A DNA stretch of 64,000 nucleotides from Mycobacterium sp. GA-0227b. GTDB lineage: Bacteria > Actinomycetota > Actinomycetes > Mycobacteriales > Mycobacteriaceae. The position numbers and the translations under genes are program-made. The stretch covers positions 62,001 to 126,000 of the forward strand of contig NZ_LQIK01000030.1 in assembly GCF_001499855.1 (NCBI RefSeq), written 5' to 3'. Below are positions 1 through 7,257 of the stretch, piece by piece. The notes under the pieces are model-generated. The model was not told the DNA's origin and searched no databases. It saw only the letters and a program-made list of their open reading frames with translations. The number at the start of each line of letters is the position of its first letter. The first letter of the stretch is position 1.

Positions 1-1
1 A

Positions 2-118
2 AGCGAATCCGTTGTCGACGGCAAACCGACCTGTGTGCCCGCCCCTACCGCGCCGGATGCATCCAACCCGGTGACCGGTCCGGTGGATAGCCGGGAGCAC
101 GACGGCGGGCATCACTGA
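2..118 (+). CDS. 3' end of an unidentified protein (truncated by window start)
   Basis: An open frame enters from the left edge and ends at a TGA at 116-118. The 38 visible residues are rich in Pro, Asp and Gly and end in two histidines, with one Cys in a CVPAP context. This looks like the loose C-terminal tail of a secreted or membrane protein. The product cannot be named from this fragment. It is convergent with the minus-strand gene ending at 143, which fits a real gene end, but the frame could also be a chance opening in GC-rich DNA. Confidence 0.4.
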   Translation, partial: SESVVDGKPTCVPAPTAPDASNPVTGPVDSREHDGGHH

Positions 119-142
119 AACCCGTTCAGTCGAGTCAACGCG

Positions 143-808
143 TCAGCGGAGGTAGACCTCGTCACCGTCGGGAAAGCCGCCGCCCGTCGTGGTGATGTGC
201 ACGTGGTCGAAGTGTCCGTAGCCACCGCTCTGGGCACCGTCGGGGGTGTAATAGACGCCACGCCAGATCGCATCCTGCAACCCGAACCGCTTCGCGTTCC
301 GCAGTGCGTACCAGACGATTTCGTTGCCTAGTGCGATCCCTTCCGCACTGGTCGGGTTGGGGATCATCACGTCGAGCGCCAGGCCGTTGGGGTGCCATCT
401 GAGCGAATCCGGTCGTACTCCGCCGATGTTGCTGATCTCCGGGAACGCATCGCTGATCGCACGCGACGCCAGGATGGTCTTCACCTGGAGCCCGCGTTCG
501 GGCGCCATTCCGACCGGTAGCGAACGGTCGACGGTGCGGTACCGGGCCGCCGCCACCATGGCGTCGGGCATCGCGCTCAAGGCGACCTGACCGACCGACG
601 GGGCCGCAGGCCGCGTCGCCGGTGCCGCCGCCACGATCTCAACGCAACACGGCGTGGCGTCCTCGACGACGGGTTCGGCCTCGGGCGCCGGGCGGGCGGA
701 AAGGTGGACGTCTCCTCCCACCGCGAAGAAGAGCGCTGCCGGGGCGATGGCTGCAGCCACGCCCATCGGTGGCGTGCGCCGCTTCTTGGCTACGGAGTGC
801 CGTCCCAC
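143..808 (-). CDS. Secreted M15-like (ARB-07466 type) peptidoglycan peptidase-like protein
   Basis: 221 aa. It begins with a basic stretch (VAKKRRT) and a hydrophobic segment near residues 14-30, consistent with a signal sequence or N-terminal anchor, followed by an Ala/Pro-rich linker. The C-terminal half has the zinc-site pattern of M15/D-Ala-D-Ala carboxypeptidase-like folds: HPNGLALDV (H-x6-D) and, later, HFDHVHI. This resembles the mycobacterial ARB-07466-like C-terminal domain found in cell-wall proteins. The start is a GTG at 808-806. The 143-bp gap to the divergent gene at 952 probably holds both promoters. Family and extracytoplasmic location are fairly sure; cleavage activity is inferred. 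Confidence 0.75.
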   Translation of the reverse strand: MGRHSVAKKRRTPPMGVAAAIAPAALFFAVGGDVHLSARPAPEAEPVVEDATPCCVEIVAAAPATRPAAPSVGQVALSAMPDAMVAAARYRTVDRSLPVGMAPERGLQVKTILASRAISDAFPEISNIGGVRPDSLRWHPNGLALDVMIPNPTSAEGIALGNEIVWYALRNAKRFGLQDAIWRGVYYTPDGAQSGGYGHFDHVHITTTGGGFPDGDEVYLR

Positions 809-951
809 GGGGGGTTGTATATCAAATCGTTACCTTGACCGCAATTCTGCGGATCCGTCGAATGAGCTGCTGCTCGGTGCTCTCGTTCGGCACCGCATCG
901 GTCGGGAGGTAACCTCGGAACCTGATTCACCGCAAGAACGGGGACACGAAT

Positions 952-2127
952 ATGGACCTCGTGCTCGGCCTGTCGATGACGTCCAGCACGGTTCGGTGGG
1001 TGCTCGTCGAGGGCACGACCGGCGAGGGTGGCACCGTCGACCGCGGATCGTTCGACTTCGACGCCCAGGTCGATCCCGATGATCTGCTCAACGTGGTGCT
1101 TGCCGACGTCGTCGACAGCCCCATCCATGCGATCGGCGTCACCTGGACCAACGAAGCCGAAGGGGTCGCGTCGGGTGTGCTCACGGCGCTCACCGCCCGG
1201 GGATACGACAACGCGATCGCGATCTCCGAACTCGAGGCCGGCGACGTGCTGGCGGCGGGCATCGCCGACCTCGCCGACTACGACGACGTCGCGGTGTGCA
1301 TCGTGGAACCCGACGCCGCGGTGGTCGCCATGGTCACCAGCGCCGGCGTGACCGTCGACCGCATCGCCCGACCGCTCGACGGCGCCGACGTCATCGAGCT
1401 GCCGAGCAGCGTGATCGCGATGCTCGAGCTCAATGAATGGCAGCCGACGGCGATCTTCGTGGTGGGGTCGGCTCCTGATCTCGATCTGATCACCTCGACG
1501 CTCGGCGATGTCACGCAATCACCGGTGTTCTCCGCGGCCGAGGCCGACCTCGCGATGGCACGCGGCGCGGCGTTGGCGTCGGCGCGTGCGGTGAACGCCC
1601 TGGACGCGACGGGTTCCCGCCAGCCCACGACGGTGGGCGCGCTGGCGTCGGTGCTCGTCGCCGCGGTGGTGACGTTCGTGGTGTCGGTCTCGGCGGCGGT
1701 CGGCCTCAGCCTCACCGGTGACGACGATCCCGCACCCGCGGCCGCCGGCGCCGACGACGAGTCTGTTGCCGTCGCCGAAGAGGCGCTCCCGGCCGAGCAG
1801 AAGGTGACCACGCCTGCCGAGGCGATACCGGTGGTCGCGCAGACCATCGCCGTGGCCGCGCCTCCGCCGCCGGCCGCACCCGCCGCCGAGCCGGTCTACG
1901 AACCACCTGCCTATGTGCCGCCCGCGCCCGAGTACACGCCGCCCGCCCCGGCGCCGGCCTTCACACCGCCCGCCCCGGCCTACACACCGCCGGCACCCGT
2001 GTACGCACCGCCACCTCCGGCGCCCGCCTACGTGCCTCCGCCGCAGCCGCGCCTGCGCGACCGCATCATCGAGCGGATCCCGATCATCAACCGGTTCCAC
2101 GAACCGGATTACTCGTACGGGCGTTAA
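952..2127 (+). CDS. DUF7159-like membrane protein with degenerate actin-like domain and Pro-rich tail
   Basis: 391 aa. Residues 1-215 form a soluble domain opening with LGLSMTSSTVRWVLVEG. A membrane segment lies near 229-254, followed by an acidic/Ala linker and a tail of YTPPAPA-like repeats, ending in a basic stretch. The N-terminal phosphate-1-like strand and the segment near 168-210 (FVVGSAP, then MARGAALASA) line up with the matching motifs of the Hsp70-like protein encoded at 2691-4403, but catalytic residues appear lost. I therefore infer a pseudo-ATPase with its tail outside the membrane. It is convergent with the cupin gene 3 bp downstream. Biological role unknown. Confidence 0.75.
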   Translation: MDLVLGLSMTSSTVRWVLVEGTTGEGGTVDRGSFDFDAQVDPDDLLNVVLADVVDSPIHAIGVTWTNEAEGVASGVLTALTARGYDNAIAISELEAGDVLAAGIADLADYDDVAVCIVEPDAAVVAMVTSAGVTVDRIARPLDGADVIELPSSVIAMLELNEWQPTAIFVVGSAPDLDLITSTLGDVTQSPVFSAAEADLAMARGAALASARAVNALDATGSRQPTTVGALASVLVAAVVTFVVSVSAAVGLSLTGDDDPAPAAAGADDESVAVAEEALPAEQKVTTPAEAIPVVAQTIAVAAPPPPAAPAAEPVYEPPAYVPPAPEYTPPAPAPAFTPPAPAYTPPAPVYAPPPPAPAYVPPPQPRLRDRIIERIPIINRFHEPDYSYGR

Positions 2128-2130
2128 GCC

Positions 2131-2601
2131 CTACGGGCAGGCGGCCGGGGCGTCGTCCCGAACCGGCCGGTCGGCAGGCAGCGTGTAGGTGACCGTCGCC
2201 TCCGCTTGCTCAAAACCCTTGTTGGACACCACATGCGGCACGCCAGCCGGGATGAAGATGGCCTGTCCCGCAGCGAAGGCGACTGGCGCACAACCGGTCG
2301 CAGTTTGCAGGGTCACTGTGCCGGCGTTGATCACCGAGTGCTCGGGGCCGGGGTGCGTGTGCCAACCGCTGGTCGACGCCGGAGACAGCACGAGGTTCTG
2401 CACGTACAGGGTCGTCGGCTGCCCCACTGTGACGATCGCGATCGGCGTATCGGTGGTGCCCTTCGCCAGATCGGTGCGCTCGATGTCGCCCTCGGCCGGC
2501 GTGCCCGCCGCCGGCGGTGACACCGTCATCCCCGCGAACACAACCGCAACCGCCGTCGCAACTGCCCTCCCCGCCCGGTTCATCACCGCATTATCCGACA
2601 C
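2131..2601 (-). CDS. Secreted cupin-domain protein
   Basis: 156 aa. A signal peptide precedes a single cupin barrel. Motif 1 reads GWHTHPGPEHSV, carrying the two His and the Glu of a metal site; motif 2 lies near FIPAGVPHVV. The protein is likely a small periplasmic or secreted metal-binding cupin; its substrate is unknown. The GTG at 2601 is taken as start, but an ATG at 2583 gives a cleaner signal peptide (MNRAGR followed by a hydrophobic core). The out-of-frame end of the Hsp70-like gene stops at 2608, so the two genes probably form one transcript. Confidence 0.75.
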   Translation of the reverse strand: MSDNAVMNRAGRAVATAVAVVFAGMTVSPPAAGTPAEGDIERTDLAKGTTDTPIAIVTVGQPTTLYVQNLVLSPASTSGWHTHPGPEHSVINAGTVTLQTATGCAPVAFAAGQAIFIPAGVPHVVSNKGFEQAEATVTYTLPADRPVRDDAPAACP

Positions 2602-2607
2602 CTGGAC

Positions 2608-2733
2608 CTACGGGACCGGCTGGTACGGATTCTGCGGGACTTGAATCGGGATCGGAACGGGCACGAACGGCACCGTCAGATAGGTGGTTGTCATCGGCGT
2701 CGTCGTCGGGGTGGTGGTGGTCGTCGTCGTGGC
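2608..2733 (-). other. Out-of-frame continuation of the Hsp70-like gene tail
   Basis: Reading the minus strand one base out of phase from the frame of the 2691-4403 gene continues the Thr/Pro repeat. It then gives a non-repetitive ending (TTTYLTVPFVPVPIPIQV, then PQNPYQPVP) with TAG at 2610-2608. The annotated frame instead turns abruptly into PPPRRRPPPPRRRRR and stops at 2691. The natural C-terminus was therefore probably lost to a one-base slip in the C-rich stretch around 2731-2740. This could be a sequencing error, phase variation or a true mutation. Confidence 0.7.
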
Positions 2734-4403
2734 GGAGGGGTCGTCGTCGTAGTGGTGGTCGTCGAGGGAGTGGTCGTCGTCGGGGTGGTGGGGGTCGTCG
2801 TCGTGGGCGGAGTGGTCGTCGTCGTTGTCGTGGTCGTTGTGGTCGTTGTGGTCGTTGTCGTTGTGGTTGTTGTCGTGGTGGTGGTCGTGGTGGTGGTGGT
2901 TGGGTCCGTCGTGGTGACGACGGTGGTCACCGGTGGGGGCGGCGCCTCACTGGTCATCGGCGGTGGCGGCGGCGCGCTGGTGACCGTGACGGACTCCACG
3001 GGTAGTGGCGGCGGCGCTTCGCTGGTCGCAGGGGGCGGCGCGGACGGCGGCGGAACCGGCGAGGTGCGTGGCGCCTCGGTCACACCGGTGTTGCCCGTCG
3101 CGCTCGTCAACGCGATCGCCACTCCGCCGACGGCGACCACCGCGACGGCCGCGGCCACGCCGAAGACCATCCCCGGCAACCGCTGCCAGATCCGCGGTTC
3201 GTCGATCGGACCGGTCGGGGCCACGTACCGCACCGGTGGCCGCATCGACCCGGTGTCGTAGGGAGCCTCGTACGGTTCCAGCCCGGTGTACGGCACGGGT
3301 TCGCCGGCCGAGTCGTCGTCCTGCGACCACGCCAGCGCCCGGAACGTCGCCGACCCCGGCGAGTCGACGTCCGCCGGCGGCACCGGAGCCAACCCGGTCT
3401 GCGCTTCAGCGGCCGAGGTATAGGCCCCGATCAGCGCGGCGCCCACCGCGGCGGCGACCGAAGGTTGCGGTGTCGTGATCACCGGCACGCCGGAGTGCTC
3501 GGCAAGGCGTCGCCGGATCAGCGGAATGTTGGCGCCGCCGCCGACCGCGACGACAGCGGCAACATCAGAGCGGTCAATTGCGTTGCGCTGCAACGTGTTG
3601 TCCATCGCTTGCAGAACATCGGCGAGTGGCGTGGCGATCAACGCATCCAGCTCGTCGCGGGTCACCCGGACCGCCGCCCGGTGGCCGGGCAGCTCCGCGT
3701 CGACGTCGGTCGCCTCCTCCGCCGACAGCCGTTCCTTGGCGCGGCGGCACTCCTCACGCAGGCGGGTCAGCGATCCCACCGCGGCGGTACTGGCGGGATC
3801 GACCCGCCCCGACGTCGCGAGCTCGTCGAGAATGTGACTCAGCAGCGCCTGGTCCACCCAGTCGCCGGAGAACTCCGCGTGCCGGGCGGTTTCGGCGATC
3901 GGCTCGAGAGCCGCGCTCGCGTCCGCCAGCGTGATGCTGGTTCCGCCGCCGCCGAAGTCCAACAGGACCACCACACCCTGCGTCGGGAGACCGGGATTGG
4001 CCTGCAGCGCCCTCAGCGACGCTGCGGCGTCGGAAACCAATCGAGCGGGCTCGCCGTCAGCGCCGAGGGCCGAGTTTGCGCGCATCGCGGTGCGCAACGT
4101 CTGCAGCGTCGCGGGTCCCCAATGCGCGGGGACCGCGACGGTGACATCGGCCGACGGCGTGCCACCGATGCTGTCGACCAGCTCGGCAAGCGCCGCGACC
4201 AGCAGCCGGTCGGCCGAATGTAGCGATCCGTCCGGGGCGACCAGCGGCACCGAGTCGCCGACGCGCTCGACCAGGCCGGTCATCACGACGCCGTCCGGCA
4301 GGGTGAACACCGGGCGCCTGGTCACAGGTTGATGGGCTTGATTGTCGATACGTACCGCGACCAAGTTCGTCGTCCCGATCGACAACCCCAACGGGTCGCT
4401 CAT
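2691..4403 (-). CDS. Hsp70/actin-like ATPase with membrane anchor and Thr/Pro-rich tail (apparent 3' frameshift)
   Basis: 570 aa as read. Residues 1-335 form an Hsp70-like ATPase core: LGLSIGTTN (phosphate 1), DFGGGG near 149 (phosphate 2) and VAVGGGAN near 285 (adenosine motif). There is no typical Hsp70 substrate-binding domain. A membrane helix spans about 411-434 and is followed by a long Thr/Pro tail that should lie outside the membrane. It resembles the mycobacterial proline/threonine-rich protein recalled as Rv0312. The ATG at 4403 is preferred over the GTG at 4415 because the conserved fold starts at MSDPLGLS. The last codons are probably wrong (see the 2608-2733 entry). Confidence 0.8.
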   Translation of the reverse strand: MSDPLGLSIGTTNLVAVRIDNQAHQPVTRRPVFTLPDGVVMTGLVERVGDSVPLVAPDGSLHSADRLLVAALAELVDSIGGTPSADVTVAVPAHWGPATLQTLRTAMRANSALGADGEPARLVSDAAASLRALQANPGLPTQGVVVLLDFGGGGTSITLADASAALEPIAETARHAEFSGDWVDQALLSHILDELATSGRVDPASTAAVGSLTRLREECRRAKERLSAEEATDVDAELPGHRAAVRVTRDELDALIATPLADVLQAMDNTLQRNAIDRSDVAAVVAVGGGANIPLIRRRLAEHSGVPVITTPQPSVAAAVGAALIGAYTSAAEAQTGLAPVPPADVDSPGSATFRALAWSQDDDSAGEPVPYTGLEPYEAPYDTGSMRPPVRYVAPTGPIDEPRIWQRLPGMVFGVAAAVAVVAVGGVAIALTSATGNTGVTEAPRTSPVPPPSAPPPATSEAPPPLPVESVTVTSAPPPPPMTSEAPPPPVTTVVTTTDPTTTTTTTTTTTTTTTTTTTTTTTTTTTTTTPPTTTTPTTPTTTTPSTTTTTTTTPPPRRRPPPPRRRRR

Positions 4404-4513
4404 AACGGACCACACGATAGCCGTCCGACCACGCGGAAACCGTCAGACACTCCGTGCGAACCCCGTTCGGCCGCCGTCGTTTTGGGCCGCCCCAAACGGG
4501 TATCTGCAAGGCC

Positions 4514-6019
4514 ATGACATCTCTCTGGCTGGCAAACCGCGTCGAGCAGCCGACACCGCCCGACCCGCTGGGCGAATCGGATCGTTCGGCCGACATCGTG
4601 GTCGTGGGTGCCGGGATAACCGGCCTCATCACCGCGGTGCTGTTGGCGCGGGCAGGCAAAGACGTGCTGGTGCTGGAAGCGCAACGGGTCGGTGCGGGCG
4701 CCACCGGCAACACCACCGCGAAGATCAGCCTGCTGCAGAGCACCAAGCTGTCGAAGATCGTCGACAAGCACGGCGCGAAGACGGCCGGCCAGTACGTCCA
4801 GGGCAATCGCGAGGGTCAGGAGTGGCTGATCCAGCACTGCGAGGCGCACGGGCTGGCTGTCCAGCGGGAGGACGCCTACACCTATGCGCAATCGGACAAA
4901 GGGGTCTCGTCGGTCCGCCAGGAACTGCAGGCCTGCGAGGCCGCGGGGCTCGACGCCCAGTGGGTGGATGAAGCCGACGTACCGTTTCCGTTCCATGGCG
5001 CGGTCCGGCTGGCCGACCAGGCGCAGTTCGACCCGATGCCGTTGCTGGACAGCCTGGTCGTCGAACTCGAGGAGCGCGGCGGCCGGTTGACGCAAGGCGT
5101 TCGGGTGCAGAAGGTCTCGACCGAGGGCAACGGACTCACCTTGGCCGTCCGCACCAGCGCCGGTGACGAATTCGACGTCCGCACCAAGCAAACCGTTCTC
5201 GCGACGGGTATTCCGATCCTGGACCGCGGCGGCTTCTTCGCCCGTCTCAAGCCGCAACGCTCTTACTGCATGGCGTACAAGGTGCCGGGCAACATCACGC
5301 GCGGGATGTACATCTCCGCCGACTCCCCCACCCGGTCGATCCGATATGCGCCGACGCCCGACGGCGACTTCCTGATCGCCGGTGGCGCAGGACATCCGGT
5401 CGGTCACCAGAAGAGCCCGGCGTCCTCGGTGCAGGAACTCGACCAGTGGACGAAGTTGCACTACCCCGGCGCGATGCAGACGCATTACTGGTCCGCGCAG
5501 GACTATTCGCCGATCGACGAACTGCCCTACGTCGGCCCGATCCTGCCGGGTAACGACAAGATCTTCGTGGCAACAGGTTTCGACAAGTGGGGAATGACCA
5601 ATGGAACCGCCGCGGCGCTCGCCTTGTCGAGTCGCATCCTCGGCGGGCGGATGGACTGGGCGGAGGCGTTCGCCAGTTGGAGTCCGCACGAACTGTCCGG
5701 GATCCCGAAGGCGCTGCAGACCAACGCGCAGGTCGCTCTGTATCTGGCGCGAGGGTGGATCACACCGGTCACCCGAATCGCCAACCGCACGCCCGACGAG
5801 GGCGGCGTGGTCAGCGGCCCGCCGTGGGACCTCGAGGCCCGCAGCGTGGTCGACGGACGCGAGTACCGGGTGTCGCCGGTGTGCCCGCATCTGGGCGGCA
5901 TCGTCAATTGGAACGACGCCGGCGAGTCATGGGAGTGCCCGCTGCACGGATCGCGCTTCGCGCCCGACGGCACGCTTCTCGAGGGCCCGGCCACCCGCAA
6001 TCTGACATCCGCGCGGTAG
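4514..6019 (+). CDS. FAD-dependent oxidoreductase with C-terminal Rieske domain
   Basis: 501 aa. The N-terminus has the dinucleotide-binding signature VVVGAGITGL near residues 32-41 and a DAO-type FAD fold. The last 80 residues are a Rieske [2Fe-2S] domain with CPHLGG and CPLHGSRF (C-x-H ... C-x2-H). The fusion should pass electrons between flavin and cluster; the substrate is unknown. ATG 4514 is chosen because an upstream ATG at 4454 adds 20 residues of Arg-rich, unconserved sequence. The gene is divergent from the Hsp70-like gene across about 110 bp and is followed 21 bp later by the SnoaL-like gene, a likely operon. Confidence 0.85.
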   Translation: MTSLWLANRVEQPTPPDPLGESDRSADIVVVGAGITGLITAVLLARAGKDVLVLEAQRVGAGATGNTTAKISLLQSTKLSKIVDKHGAKTAGQYVQGNREGQEWLIQHCEAHGLAVQREDAYTYAQSDKGVSSVRQELQACEAAGLDAQWVDEADVPFPFHGAVRLADQAQFDPMPLLDSLVVELEERGGRLTQGVRVQKVSTEGNGLTLAVRTSAGDEFDVRTKQTVLATGIPILDRGGFFARLKPQRSYCMAYKVPGNITRGMYISADSPTRSIRYAPTPDGDFLIAGGAGHPVGHQKSPASSVQELDQWTKLHYPGAMQTHYWSAQDYSPIDELPYVGPILPGNDKIFVATGFDKWGMTNGTAAALALSSRILGGRMDWAEAFASWSPHELSGIPKALQTNAQVALYLARGWITPVTRIANRTPDEGGVVSGPPWDLEARSVVDGREYRVSPVCPHLGGIVNWNDAGESWECPLHGSRFAPDGTLLEGPATRNLTSAR

Positions 6020-6040
6020 CCCCCACCCGCGTGTGCTGCA

Positions 6041-6508
6041 ATGTCCGCCATGGGTGACATCGACGAGATCCAGCAAGTGAAGTTCCGGTACCTGCGTGCC
6101 CTCGACACCAAGCATTGGGACGAGTTCGCCGAAACCCTCACCGAGGATGTGGTCGGCAAGTACGGCGAGTCGATCGGCGAGGAGCACCACTTCACCAACC
6201 GCGAGGAATTGGTGAAGTTCATGCGGGACTCGCTGGGTCCCGAGATCATCACCGAACACCGCGTCACCCATCCCGAGATCACCGTCGACGGCGACGAGGC
6301 GACGGGCACCTGGTATCTGCAGGACCGGGTGATCGCGCCCGACTTCAACTTCATGTTGATCGGCGCGGGTTTCTACCACGACCGCTACCGGCGCACCAGC
6401 GACGGGTGGCGGATCAGTGAGACGGGGTACGACCGCACCTACGACGCGTCGATGTCGCTCGAGGCCCTCAATTTCAAGGTGAAACCCGGTCGGGCACTGA
6501 ACATCTGA
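6041..6508 (+). CDS. SnoaL-like / NTF2-fold protein (bile-acid dehydratase-like)
   Basis: 155 aa, a single small alpha+beta barrel of the SnoaL-like family. It opens with DEIQQVKFRYLRALDTKHWDEF, continues through a central GTWYLQDRV strand and ends with YDRTYDASM. Relatives include steroid/bile-acid dehydratases and isomerases, so a role on a cyclic or lipid substrate is possible but unproven. It matches, from recall, Rv0310c in size and position. The start may be ATG 6041 or ATG 6050. It sits just downstream of the FAD/Rieske gene on the same strand and ends one base before the stop of the convergent L,D-transpeptidase gene. Confidence 0.75.
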   Translation: MSAMGDIDEIQQVKFRYLRALDTKHWDEFAETLTEDVVGKYGESIGEEHHFTNREELVKFMRDSLGPEIITEHRVTHPEITVDGDEATGTWYLQDRVIAPDFNFMLIGAGFYHDRYRRTSDGWRISETGYDRTYDASMSLEALNFKVKPGRALNI

Positions 6509-6509
6509 C

Positions 6510-7163
6510 TCACTGCGCGATCGCGATCAACGCCCCCGGCCGCAGCCACCGCATGATCTCGACCAGCTTGTCGTCGGCGATCGCCACGCATCCCGCGGTC
6601 GGGCCGCCGTCGGTGGCGTGCAGGAAGAATGCGCCGCCGTTTCCGGGCACCCGCGCCTTGTTGACCCCCATCACGACCGCATGCACGTACTGCGGGATGT
6701 CGAGATTCTCGGTCCCGCTGGCCGGATCGGTGTCGAACGGGCACTGGGCCTTCTTGCAGACCTGCATGGTGTTGTAGGTGGGGCTTTTCATGTCGCCGTC
6801 CCACCAGTGGTCGGGCCCGACCTGAACATACGGCAGACCCCCGCCGGGGTTGGGTGCGGTGCCGAACGCGAAGTCGAGGGTGAATACGCCCATGGGCGTT
6901 TTCATTTCGCCGTCATGGGTCTGCGGCGACATGCCGTTGGCCCCTATCCAGGCCGGGATGCCCGCCGCGACCGGTTGCCAACCGGCCGCCGTCCGCTGAT
7001 AGACGTCCATTTTCGCCTTGGACCCGCCGGTGCCCACGACCGAAATCACCTGGGTGGCCGAACCGACCGACTGGGCGAACCACGGTACGGTCTGCGCTTG
7101 GCCGACGGGCGCCAGCGCCAGAGTCATCGCGACCGCACACAGCAGGGTCAGCAGTCGGCGCAC
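6510..7163 (-). CDS. YkuD-type L,D-transpeptidase-like exported protein
   Basis: 217 aa. An N-terminal signal peptide (basic MRR, hydrophobic core, cleavage after AQA) precedes a YkuD domain. The catalytic signature is visible as HATDGGPTAGCVAI near residues 180-193, with the His and the nucleophilic Cys. Such enzymes form 3-3 cross-links or attach groups to peptidoglycan outside the membrane. It resembles Rv0309 by recall. The start is GTG 7163, supported by a TAGCAT hexamer exactly six bases upstream, which suggests leaderless transcription. Convergent with the SnoaL-like gene. Confidence 0.85.
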   Translation of the reverse strand: MRRLLTLLCAVAMTLALAPVGQAQTVPWFAQSVGSATQVISVVGTGGSKAKMDVYQRTAAGWQPVAAGIPAWIGANGMSPQTHDGEMKTPMGVFTLDFAFGTAPNPGGGLPYVQVGPDHWWDGDMKSPTYNTMQVCKKAQCPFDTDPASGTENLDIPQYVHAVVMGVNKARVPGNGGAFFLHATDGGPTAGCVAIADDKLVEIMRWLRPGALIAIAQ

Positions 7164-7169
7164 TCGGTC

Positions 7170-7175
7170 ATGCTA
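7170..7175 (-). promoter_or_regulatory. -10 element for leaderless L,D-transpeptidase transcript
   Basis: The minus strand reads TAGCAT followed by six bases and then the GTG start at 7163. TANNNT placed six bases before the start codon is the usual arrangement of leaderless mycobacterial genes. Confidence 0.55.
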
Positions 7176-7245
7176 TGGCCCGGCGCTGCGCGCGTCGGGT
7201 AAGCCACGCTTGGCGCTGCCAGGGTTAGTTGTTGCGGAGTGTGGA

Positions 7246-7251
7246 TACGTT
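7246..7251 (+). promoter_or_regulatory. -10 element for leaderless PAP2-diacylglycerol kinase transcript
   Basis: TACGTT is followed by six G residues and the ATG at 7258, matching the TANNNT-N6-start spacing. The G run could also act as a weak ribosome binding site if transcription begins further upstream. Confidence 0.5.
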
Positions 7252-7257
7252 GGGGGG

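Noticed and set aside
2641..3261. Plus-strand frame encoding a long poly-Val stretch
   Set aside because: It is the antisense of the Thr/Pro repeat of the Hsp70-like gene; the composition is that of a mirrored repeat.
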